A DNA stretch of 5,326 nucleotides. It comes from Phycisphaerales bacterium (GTDB taxonomy: Bacteria > Planctomycetota > Phycisphaerae > Phycisphaerales > UBA1924). Below the pieces are notes generated by a model. It saw nothing but the letters and a program-made list of their open reading frames with translations. It searched no databases and was not told the DNA's origin. The first letter of the stretch is position 1, and each line of letters starts with the position of its first letter. This document shows positions 1 to 5,097 of this stretch, piece by piece. Both the position numbers and the translations under genes were made by a program. Location: assembly GCA_019747615.1 (NCBI GenBank), contig JAIEQQ010000217.1:1-5326 (forward strand), read 5' to 3'.

Positions 1-48
1 CGCGGCCCGGTCGGCCCGGAACGCCACGAAGTAGCGGCGCTCGACCAT
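1..48 (-). CDS. Probable 5' end of an unidentified gene, cut by the left edge
   Basis: Sixteen minus-strand codons starting at an ATG (48-46) read MVERRYFVAFRADRAA and run off the window. A purine-rich GAGGAG (minus strand of 59-64) sits 10 bases upstream of the ATG, an acceptable ribosome-binding site. The residues look protein-like, with mixed charged and aromatic residues rather than the Arg/Pro/Gly runs of the neighbouring spacer. The frame stays open upstream to at least position 240, but that part is Pro/Gly-rich and probably non-coding. Sixteen residues are too few to identify a family. The gene would be co-directional with, and downstream of, the zinc-ribbon gene across about 365 bases. 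It could still be a chance open frame. Confidence 0.38.
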   Translation of the reverse strand, partial: MVERRYFVAFRADRAA

Positions 49-413
49 GGCGATGGCGCTCCTCAGGCGCGGCGGGATCGCCTTCGCGTGATTCCATCGG
101 GTCTCGTAGGGTCTTTTGAGATCGGACGCGGAGCCGGTCCATCGGCCCTGCGGCCCGCCCGGAGCCCTGCACCCGCCCTGCGGGAGTGGCCTCGGCGGGG
201 TCGGAAGTCCGCAGTGGGCGGACCCGCCGGGCGGCTTGACGCTGGCCGACGTGGTGGCCCCGAGCGACGCGCCGACCACTCGCCCGCGGCCACCCCCGCC
301 CTCCGCCGCCCGACCCGCCAGCGTCGGTCCAATGGCCACACGGTGGAGACGCCGGGAATCAAGCGAAAGGCCCCCGCCGCCGACGTGGGCGACAGGGGCC
401 AATCCCATCCAGA
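49..413. other. GC-saturated gene-free spacer with inverted repeats
   Basis: I see no convincing gene here. Open frames exist on both strands, but all translate to Arg/Pro/Gly/Ala-rich low-complexity sequence, as expected from stop-poor GC-rich DNA. The stretch holds a terminator-like hairpin near its right end (366-400). It also has nested inverted repeats: GACGCTGGC at 238-246 with GCCAGCGTC at 317-325, and inside them GGTGGCC with GGCCACC. A smaller hairpin has arms GTCCGC at 207-212 and GCGGAC at 218-223. No tRNA-like T-loop was found. Confidence 0.6.
366..400 (-). terminator. Hairpin after the zinc-ribbon gene, likely intrinsic terminator
   Basis: Read on the minus strand, arms GGCCCC (400-395) and GGGGCC (374-369) form a 6-bp outer stem. 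An inner CGCC/GGCG pairing extends it across a small internal loop, and TTT (368-366) follows. It starts 13 bases after the stop codon at 414-416, the right place to end transcription of the minus-strand group. The U-tract is only three bases, so termination could be weak or factor-assisted. Confidence 0.42.
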
Positions 414-905
414 TCATCGGGCCTGCCGCCACCCCGCGGGATCGCCGACGTTGAGGAACGCAACCACCCGCCGTTCCTCGTCGAGCTTGAACACTGTGGT
501 GAGTACGACCAATCGCCCCACCTTGTACCTCACGCGGAACACATAGCCTCCCTCGTCCAACCGCTCGACCGAGCCCCAATCGAGGATCTTCACATCCCCT
601 CCGTACTTCTGCTCCAGCCAACGGACAACGTCGGCGGTCTCTAATCGTGTTGATGCATTCATCGCAGCAGCGTTCTCGACCGTTTCAGGGGTCCGTGACC
701 TTCCCGAGGAATGGCTGCATGAATAGACCAGCCAGCCGATCCCGAGGAGCAATACGCCAAAGGTGATTACCTTGATGGTGAAATCGCGTTCGGCGTTCTT
801 GAAGCTTCTCAACTGATCGGCGTTCAAGACATGACCGCAATGCCGGCAGACGGGGTCGCCAGTGTCGATCGCCTTCGCACACTGGGAACACTTGATGGTT
901 GCCAT
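414..905 (-). CDS. Zinc-ribbon, single-membrane-helix protein of unknown function
   Basis: This 163-residue protein has three visible parts. Residues 6-23 form a zinc ribbon with two CxxC pairs (C6/C9 and C20/C23), the short ribbon found at the N-terminus of many bacterial membrane proteins. Residues about 43-62 are a hydrophobic segment (ITFGVLLLGIGWLVY within it), predicted as one transmembrane helix. Residues about 85-160 form a small soluble domain with alternating beta-like segments (YVFRVRYKVGRLVVLTTVFKL). This suggests a ribbon on one side of the membrane and a sensor or scaffold domain on the other; the role is unknown. The ATG at 905 was chosen because GGAG lies 5 bases upstream; a start at 998 would overlap the integrase end and lacks this support. 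The gene follows the integrase by 76 bases on the same strand. GC drops visibly in part of it (about 53% at 721-780). Confidence 0.82.
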   Translation of the reverse strand: MATIKCSQCAKAIDTGDPVCRHCGHVLNADQLRSFKNAERDFTIKVITFGVLLLGIGWLVYSCSHSSGRSRTPETVENAAAMNASTRLETADVVRWLEQKYGGDVKILDWGSVERLDEGGYVFRVRYKVGRLVVLTTVFKLDEERRVVAFLNVGDPAGWRQAR

Positions 906-910
906 TGATT

Positions 911-914
911 CTCC
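911..914 (-). promoter_or_regulatory. Ribosome-binding site that fixes the zinc-ribbon gene start
   Basis: GGAG on the minus strand lies 5 bases before the ATG at 905. It supports the short start that places the first CxxC at residue 6, over the longer open frame beginning at 998. Confidence 0.6.
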
Positions 915-972
915 AGATACAGGGTTCAAGCAATCGGAGCGTAACGCTTCTGCGGGGCGGGAACTTCCTGTT

Positions 973-987
973 GGGTGAGAGTCACCC
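973..987. repeat. Perfect inverted repeat over the integrase stop codon
   Basis: GGGTGA (973-978), a 3-base GAG centre and TCACCC (982-987) form a perfect 6-bp inverted repeat. The right arm contains the integrase stop codon (982-984). No T-run follows on the minus strand, so this is not a classical terminator. It could be a pause or stability hairpin, a protein-binding palindrome, or chance. A second palindrome, AGCGT-A-ACGCT (938-948), lies 25 bases further on, before the zinc-ribbon gene. Confidence 0.4.
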
Positions 988-2457
988 CGCGTACACACGT
1001 CCAGGGACGGCGACGGTGTTCATCCTTTGGGCGAGTGTGTCCAGGTCGGGGTTCGTGTAGTTGCCGATGGTCATGAGCGGCGTCTTGTGGTTGAGAATGC
1101 GTTGCACGAACCCGATCGGCACGCCCGCTTGCTGGAGCAACACGCTCGCGGTGCCGCGGAGGGAGTGGAAGTCGAAGGGCAGGAACCGATCGGTGTCCCG
1201 CTCCACTTCCAGAAATGGCGACCGGCCCCGCTCCTCCTGTTCGGCGGGCGTGGCTCCGGCCTTCACCCACGCGGCCCGAGCGGCGATCATGTCCTGGCGG
1301 AGCATCCACGCGGTCTTGTTCGGCACGGGCAGGATCGCGGCGTCGGGCGACTTCATGCGCACGTGCGCCCGCAGTTGCTCGGCGAGGTCCGGAGGCAGCG
1401 GCACGCGGTTGGCGGTGCGGTTCTTCGCGAGCCGAGCGGAGACGCACAGGTGCGGCGTCTCGCCCTTCTGGATGCGGAGGTCACAGACTTTCAGCCCGCG
1501 GGCCTCCTTCGCCCGCAGCCCGGTGCAGCACACCAGCGTGTACATCAACGCCCGCTCCTCTCCCGTCGCCGCCCACTTGCACCCCCAGTCCGGCGACGTC
1601 ATGGTTGGGGCGGTGGCGGTGTACGCGATCAAGCACTCCACCTCCGCCCGCGACAGGGCACGCCGACCCCGCATCTTCGCGGCGACCTTCGACAAGTCCT
1701 CGATGGGGTTCGTCTGAGATCGACGGCTCTTCTTCATGAAGCGGGCGAAGGCCTTCGTGGCGGCGACGTACTTGTTGCGGGTTTGGAGGGTGAGAGGTCG
1801 ACCGCCCTTGAGCTTGATCCGCTCCAACGCGGCTTCGACCTTGCCGGGCGAGAGGTTCGCCCAGTAGCGCACACCCGCGGTGGTCAGCACCGTGCGGGCA
1901 AGCCGCAGAGCTTCGGCGATGTGCCGCTCCGTCCGGTTCTTTGTGCTCAGGCTCGCCTCCCACGCCTTCAAGTGCTCCTCGATCGGCTGCGATGCGGCGA
2001 GCGTGGCGGAGTCGATCAGCCCGAGAGCCACCAGCCGCTCGACGTCGGCGGGGTCCAGCCCCTCCGCCCACCGCAGCACTTCGACAGGCACCTCCGAGCC
2101 GCCCTTGCGGGCGTTCACCAGCCGCTCGATGTTGCGGGCGTAGTCGCCGCTGGTCCGCTTGTCGGTGGTGGCGGGGATGCGCTGCTCAAGGCCGAGGTGG
2201 TCGCGGAAGTTGACGTAGAACTTCTCGCTCTCGTAGATGAACGCGGCCAGCTTCACCCCCAGAAACTTCGCGGCGGCGGTGAGCGTGCCGCTCCGCGGCT
2301 TCCCTTCTGGAGAGAGAAGAGCCGTCGCCTCTGCGGCGTCGATGCCCGCACCCCTGGCGAGCGTGGCGGCGGTGGCCTTCTGCTTCGCGGCGAGGGCCCG
2401 GAGAGCATCGCGGAGGTTGGTGTCGTTGCGGCTGACTCGCTTGGCTACATGGAACAT
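982..2457 (-). CDS. Tyrosine recombinase (phage-type integrase) with HTH-like N-terminus
   Basis: This 491-residue enzyme is predicted to cut and rejoin DNA at specific sites through a 3'-phosphotyrosine link. The full catalytic set is visible: R315 in CTGLRAKEA, K345 in LAKNRTANRVPLP, H431 and R434 in HSLRG, H457 in LNHKT, and the nucleophile Y467 in GNYTNP, so it should be active. Residues about 160-255 form the helical core-binding (SAM-like) domain and about 265-480 the catalytic domain. Residues about 15-75 resemble an XRE/lambda-repressor-type helix-turn-helix, with an ATLARGAGID turn and a TLTAAAKFLGV end. At 491 residues it is longer than many phage-type integrases, which fits that extra domain. 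The ATG at 2457 has AAAGGA 7 bases upstream. A CCCC-ACGA-GGGG hairpin (2486-2497) lies just before that site. No excisionase or flanking attachment repeats were recognised. It may mobilise this island or be a stable relic. Confidence 0.95.
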   Translation of the reverse strand: MFHVAKRVSRNDTNLRDALRALAAKQKATAATLARGAGIDAAEATALLSPEGKPRSGTLTAAAKFLGVKLAAFIYESEKFYVNFRDHLGLEQRIPATTDKRTSGDYARNIERLVNARKGGSEVPVEVLRWAEGLDPADVERLVALGLIDSATLAASQPIEEHLKAWEASLSTKNRTERHIAEALRLARTVLTTAGVRYWANLSPGKVEAALERIKLKGGRPLTLQTRNKYVAATKAFARFMKKSRRSQTNPIEDLSKVAAKMRGRRALSRAEVECLIAYTATAPTMTSPDWGCKWAATGEERALMYTLVCCTGLRAKEARGLKVCDLRIQKGETPHLCVSARLAKNRTANRVPLPPDLAEQLRAHVRMKSPDAAILPVPNKTAWMLRQDMIAARAAWVKAGATPAEQEERGRSPFLEVERDTDRFLPFDFHSLRGTASVLLQQAGVPIGFVQRILNHKTPLMTIGNYTNPDLDTLAQRMNTVAVPGRVYAG

Positions 2458-2464
2458 GGGATCG

Positions 2465-2470
2465 TCCTTT
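2465..2470 (-). promoter_or_regulatory. Ribosome-binding site of the integrase gene
   Basis: AAAGGA on the minus strand, 7 bases before the ATG at 2457, is a good Shine-Dalgarno match and supports this start. No convincing -35/-10 pair was found in the 100-base gap upstream, so the integrase may be read through from the acidic gene. Confidence 0.55.
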
Positions 2471-2532
2471 CAGAGTGACAGCACGCCCCACGAGGGGACG
2501 GGCTTGGTGTTTGGTTTGGACAGGGAGAACAG

Positions 2533-2550
2533 GCCCGCGGCAGAGCGGGC
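2533..2550 (-). terminator. GC hairpin after the acidic gene, possible weak terminator
   Basis: GCCCGC (2533-2538) and GCGGGC (2545-2550) form a perfect 6-bp stem with a 6-base loop. It begins 7 bases after the acidic gene's stop codon. No T-run follows on the minus strand, so it may be a pause, a processing or 3'-end stability element, or a partial terminator that lowers integrase expression. Confidence 0.35.
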
Positions 2551-2557
2551 GATTGGC

Positions 2558-2980
2558 TCAGCGACCGAACGCCAGCCAGCGGAGACGGCGGAGGAGCCCG
2601 CCCCGAGTCACGCTCCGGAACAACTCGGCGTCGTCCTCGACGGCGGAGGCAATGCGCTCGGCTTGGTTTTTCGCGGCGGTCGCTCCGTCAAGGGCCTCTT
2701 CGCACCGCTCGGCAAGGTCGTCGATCCCCGCCTCTTCGATCGCGTCGTTCACCTTCTCCTCCACGTCGATGTTCCGCATCTCACGCTCGATCGCCTCCTC
2801 GGCGGGCGCGTCGAAGTCGATCTCCTCCGCGGCTTGCTCAACGGCCTCCGTCGCGTCGTCCGCAAGCTGTTCGCCGACTTCGGCGAGGATGGCGTCGGCG
2901 AGTGCCTCGACGCGAGGCCGCTCGGCCTCTGGGATGGAGGCGAGGAACGCGGCGAGAGTGGTGGTCGTGTTGGTGCGCAT
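2558..2980 (-). CDS. Small highly acidic helical protein of unknown function
   Basis: I do not recognise a family. The product is 140 residues and strongly acidic: about 35 Asp/Glu against about 15 Arg/Lys. About six of the basic residues sit in the last 20 residues (SVTRGGLLRRLRWLAFGR), so residues 15-120 are close to a continuous acidic, Ala/Glu-rich helical body with coiled-coil-like spacing, and the tail is basic and hydrophobic. There is no signal peptide, membrane segment or metal motif, and a single Cys. The ATG at 2980 has an AGG-rich ribosome-binding stretch (2988-2994) about 7 bases upstream. High third-position GC through the frame favours real coding. It lies upstream of the integrase on the same strand, with the restriction-modification pair on its other side. 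A DNA-mimic or anti-restriction role is possible but is inference from charge and context only. Confidence 0.72.
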   Translation of the reverse strand: MRTNTTTTLAAFLASIPEAERPRVEALADAILAEVGEQLADDATEAVEQAAEEIDFDAPAEEAIEREMRNIDVEEKVNDAIEEAGIDDLAERCEEALDGATAAKNQAERIASAVEDDAELFRSVTRGGLLRRLRWLAFGR

Positions 2981-3272
2981 GAGACAGCCTGCCTTTCCGG
3001 GTGGTCCCGGCTTTGGTGGTTGAGCGGCGAGAAAAGCCGCCCGGCTTTTGTTAGGGCCTTGTTAGTTATTGGCAGGCTGACGACGGATTTCTTGCCCTTC
3101 CGTAAGTCGAGCCCGGACAAGGACTTGTAGTTGTCAATCGCGGCAGGGCGGGGCCGCTGCGGACGTTCTCACCGCCGCGCGGCGAGCGTTTCTGGGGTGA
3201 AAGTCCGGGATCGCCGCCGCCGGGCCGGTGGCAGGGCTCGACTCGCGGGCAAGTCGCCACTAACGTCCGACC
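2981..3272. promoter_or_regulatory. Divergent intergenic region between acidic gene and endonuclease
   Basis: This stretch should hold the start signals for both the minus-strand group and the plus-strand endonuclease. Visible elements are two hairpins near 2997-3049, an 11-base-spaced direct repeat TTGTTAG (3048-3054 and 3059-3065), an inverted repeat ACAAG-GA-CTTGT (3117-3128), and a perfect TTGACA on the minus strand (3137-3132). No good -10 lies 16-18 bases from that TTGACA, so I do not call a promoter. No clear promoter for the endonuclease was found. No convincing small gene is present. Confidence 0.5.
2997..3049 (-). promoter_or_regulatory. Tandem hairpins with a competing alternative stem ahead of the acidic gene
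   Basis: On the minus strand, hairpin 1 pairs AAAAGCC (3049-3043) with GGCTTTT (3038-3032) around a 4-base loop. Hairpin 2 pairs CCGGG (3010-3006) with CCCGG (3001-2997) around ACCA and ends beside the ribosome-binding stretch. The string AAAGCCGGG occurs in both (plus-strand copies of its complement at 3040-3048 and 3006-3014). As a result CGGCTTT (3039-3033) can instead pair with AAAGCCG (3014-3008), breaking both hairpins. This resembles a leader attenuator. Hairpin 1 is near-symmetrical with A and T flanks, so it could also act as a bidirectional terminator. Whether this DNA is transcribed is unknown. Confidence 0.4.
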
Positions 3273-3959
3273 GTGATTGTCCGAACCACCGACTTCAACG
3301 ACGCGGGCACCGTCATTGCCCAACACCTCGCGGCGGAATACGCCGAGCTTGAAGCGGTCCTCGCTGCGACACCGTTGAACCTTAAGGCATCCGATCAGGC
3401 AGGCAAGCAAGGTTCGCCAATCTTTGATCCCGTCGGCACCAATGCCGCAATCGCAACCGCACTTGTTGATCGTCAGTGGACTGCGAAGCACCCAATCCCG
3501 GCGGAGTTCTCGTTTCTCGGGACTGATGTCGATTTCGTCAAGAACGGACTTCTCGCGGAGGTGCAGTTCTCGAACTACCCATTCCTTCTGAACAATCTTC
3601 TTCGCTCGGAGTTGTTCTTCAAGGCAAAGACCCCGCTGGCAGGACATTCAGTGCGGGCGGTCGTGATCGTCGCGAAGGCGTTCATGTTCGACGCTTCGAA
3701 CAGTACGCTCTACTACGAGCAGGCCTTGAGCCAGCTATCGGCCCTTGCACAGAACCGGGTGTTCAACTCGCCAATGCGCCTGGTTGGACTTTTCGAGACT
3801 ACCAACGGGCCGTTCGTCGCTCGCTTCAACGAATACCACAACCCGCGTTACTCTCGCACTGTGATACGCTCAGTGTTGCGTAACGCCATGGCTCGCCCGG
3901 GTCGCTCGGCCGAGTCACGGGTCAGAATTGAATTGGGCGATGTGGTCCAATCAATCTGA
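3273..3959 (+). CDS. Type II restriction endonuclease, BglII/BstYI family
   Basis: This 228-residue protein is predicted to cut double-stranded DNA at a short palindrome. The catalytic signature is explicit: D87, E96 and Q98 in the segment DVDFVKNGLLAEVQF. In BglII the active site is D84, E93 and Q95, with the same 9- and 2-residue spacings and almost the same positions. The unusual Glu-x-Gln in place of the common Glu-x-Lys is the BglII hallmark. SNYPFLLNNLLRSELFFK follows, and the FDPVGTN...TALVDRQW region lies N-terminal. BglII itself is 223 residues, so the length is full. The start is GTG at 3273; an in-frame TAA lies at 3261-3263 and no Shine-Dalgarno sequence is visible, so translation may be weak. 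The gene converges on the methyltransferase with no gap. Local GC is about 55%, below the integrase. The recognition site is inferred, not shown: AGATCT for BglII, RGATCY for BstYI. Confidence 0.88.
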   Translation: MIVRTTDFNDAGTVIAQHLAAEYAELEAVLAATPLNLKASDQAGKQGSPIFDPVGTNAAIATALVDRQWTAKHPIPAEFSFLGTDVDFVKNGLLAEVQFSNYPFLLNNLLRSELFFKAKTPLAGHSVRAVVIVAKAFMFDASNSTLYYEQALSQLSALAQNRVFNSPMRLVGLFETTNGPFVARFNEYHNPRYSRTVIRSVLRNAMARPGRSAESRVRIELGDVVQSI

Positions 3960-3962
3960 TCA
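3957..3962. other. Abutting convergent stop codons forming TGATCA
   Basis: The endonuclease ends in TGA (3957-3959) and the methyltransferase, on the opposite strand, ends in TGA (3962-3960). Together they make the palindrome TGATCA, with no spacer and no overlap. No room is left for an independent terminator between the genes. Confidence 0.95.
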
Positions 3963-5036
3963 GCCGAACAGCTTCGGTTCAGGCACCGGCACTGGCTTGG
4001 GGCCAACTCCGTTGAGTTTCCGGTCAACAGGCCTCTCCTGTCCGCGAAGGTCCGCGGCGAATGCTGCTTCTTCGTAGTCAAGCCGTTCTTCCATCTCGGT
4101 CAGATGGTGCTGCTCTGAATGCACCTTCGCCTTGGAGCGATCGGTTGCCACTTCCCCGACCTGAACCGCGAATTTGTACCGCCCGATCGGCTCTCCCGTC
4201 CGCTCGACGTAGTCTCGAAGCGTCTTGAGGTTCGCGAAAACACGATTCTCGTCGGGCTCGCCCGACAGGCGTTGCACGGCGACCCGGTGATAGGTCGGGT
4301 CCATCTCCGAGCCCACGAAGTGCCGCTCGTGATCTCGTGCTACAACCGCCACAGTGCCTACACCCATGTACGGGTCCAGTACAACCTCGCCGGGGTTCGT
4401 CGCCGCGAGCACCACGCGAGCAATCAAATCCTCCGGGAACTGACACGGGTGGATGGTCTGCTCCTCGTGATTGTGCTTCACGTTGCGGAACAGCCAGATG
4501 TCGCCGGGGTTCTTTCCGTCAGGGTTGCACGACAGTTCGCCCTTCTTGTCACCTCGGTAGTGCTTCTTGTTCTGGTACTTCTGGGGCACCCGAATTGCGT
4601 CAAGATTAAAGGTGTAACGGTCAGACTTCGTGAACCACAGAATGGTCTCGTGTCGGCACGAGAACTTCTTTGAGGCGTGAAGCCCGTGCTGTCTGGCCCA
4701 CACGATGCGATTTCGTGGGATCAAACCGAGCGACTCCAAAACCGGAAAGAACCGAATGTCAAGCGGGATCAACGCACCGTCATCCGCGAATGCGCCAACC
4801 TGCCAGAAGATCGACCCGGTGCTCTTCAAGACGCGAGCGCATTCGCGAAGGACCTCAGTCTGTTCCTGAACATACCGAGTCAACGCGACTTTGGACTCGT
4901 ACTCCTTCCCAAGGTTGTACGGCGGCGAAGAAACGACGAGGTCAACGCTTCCGTCCGGCAGTGAGCGAAGCAACTCGCGGCAGTCGCCGAGTTGAATGAC
5001 GTCTAGTTGGCTTGCGGCAATTGCTGGGGTAGTCAC
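3960..5036 (-). CDS. Beta-class DNA methyltransferase, cognate of the BglII-like endonuclease
   Basis: The enzyme should transfer a methyl group from S-adenosylmethionine to an exocyclic amino group at the endonuclease's target, protecting host DNA. From the GTG at 5036 it has 358 residues. The catalytic motif IV SSPPYN lies near residues 36-41. The cofactor motif I LDPYMGVGT comes later, near 220-228, preceded by HPCQFPEDLIARVV. Motif IV before motif I is the beta-class order. SPPY favours N4-cytosine methylation, the type I recall for BglII-family partners, though N6-adenine cannot be excluded. The region between (about 115-195, rich in Lys, His and Asn) is the likely target-recognition domain. 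A tail of about 100 residues ends in the Pro-rich GPKPVPVPEPKLFG. An earlier GTG at 5102 would add 22 residues. I prefer 5036 because AAGGAA lies 9 bases upstream and a TACAAT box falls inside the extension. GC falls to about 48% near 4561-4620. Confidence 0.93.
   Translation of the reverse strand: MTTPAIAASQLDVIQLGDCRELLRSLPDGSVDLVVSSPPYNLGKEYESKVALTRYVQEQTEVLRECARVLKSTGSIFWQVGAFADDGALIPLDIRFFPVLESLGLIPRNRIVWARQHGLHASKKFSCRHETILWFTKSDRYTFNLDAIRVPQKYQNKKHYRGDKKGELSCNPDGKNPGDIWLFRNVKHNHEEQTIHPCQFPEDLIARVVLAATNPGEVVLDPYMGVGTVAVVARDHERHFVGSEMDPTYHRVAVQRLSGEPDENRVFANLKTLRDYVERTGEPIGRYKFAVQVGEVATDRSKAKVHSEQHHLTEMEERLDYEEAAFAADLRGQERPVDRKLNGVGPKPVPVPEPKLFG
3964..3977. terminator. Small hairpin at the convergent gene junction, possible shared terminator
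   Basis: CCGAA (3964-3968) and TTCGG (3973-3977) form a 5-bp stem around CAGC, just past the endonuclease stop and within the last methyltransferase codons. On the plus strand only GTT follows, so any termination would be weak. It is the only hairpin seen close to the junction. Confidence 0.22.
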
Positions 5037-5045
5037 GACGGAAAG

Positions 5046-5051
5046 TTCCTT
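5046..5051 (-). promoter_or_regulatory. Ribosome-binding site that decides the methyltransferase start
   Basis: AAGGAA on the minus strand lies 9 bases before the GTG at 5036. The alternative GTG at 5102 has no comparable purine box, so the shorter protein beginning V/M-TTPAIAASQLD is preferred. Confidence 0.55.
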
Positions 5052-5091
5052 GGGCGAGTGGTGCAGGTTTGGAGATGCTAACGGACACCTA

Positions 5092-5097
5092 ATTGTA
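5092..5097 (-). promoter_or_regulatory. Candidate -10 box of the methyltransferase promoter
   Basis: TACAAT on the minus strand matches TATAAT at five of six positions, in a locally AT-richer patch. It would put the transcript start about 50 bases ahead of the GTG at 5036. The -35 position 17 bases upstream is GC-rich and does not resemble TTGACA. The call rests on the -10 alone. Confidence 0.3.

Noticed and set aside
63..546. Several open frames on both strands in the left spacer
   Set aside because: All encode Arg/Pro/Gly-rich low-complexity sequence with no recognisable domain; some overlap the zinc-ribbon gene on the other strand. They are typical of stop-poor GC-rich DNA.
1027..2478. 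A 483-codon plus-strand open frame opposite the integrase
   Set aside because: It is the antisense shadow of a gene with a full catalytic motif set; its product is His/Arg/Leu-rich with no domain.
2749..3120. Minus-strand frame overlapping the acidic gene, starting at TTG 3120
   Set aside because: The first 48 residues look mildly protein-like, but the rest is Pro/Ser/Arg-rich shadow sequence in the wrong frame of the acidic gene, and no ribosome-binding site precedes the TTG.
2237..3130. Plus-strand frames over the integrase start and acidic gene
   Set aside because: Their composition is repetitive and they lack ribosome-binding sites, while the minus-strand frames have good starts and coherent proteins.
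3122..3132. GACT-TGT-AGTT as a controller-protein (C-box) site
   Set aside because: It matches seven of eight positions of a GACTnnnAGTC-like box, but about two such matches are expected by chance in this length, it is 140 bases from the nuclease start, and no C gene is visible.
3066..3647. A 193-codon minus-strand frame opposite the endonuclease start
   Set aside because: It overlaps the conserved catalytic region of the BglII-like gene on the other strand and has no motif of its own.
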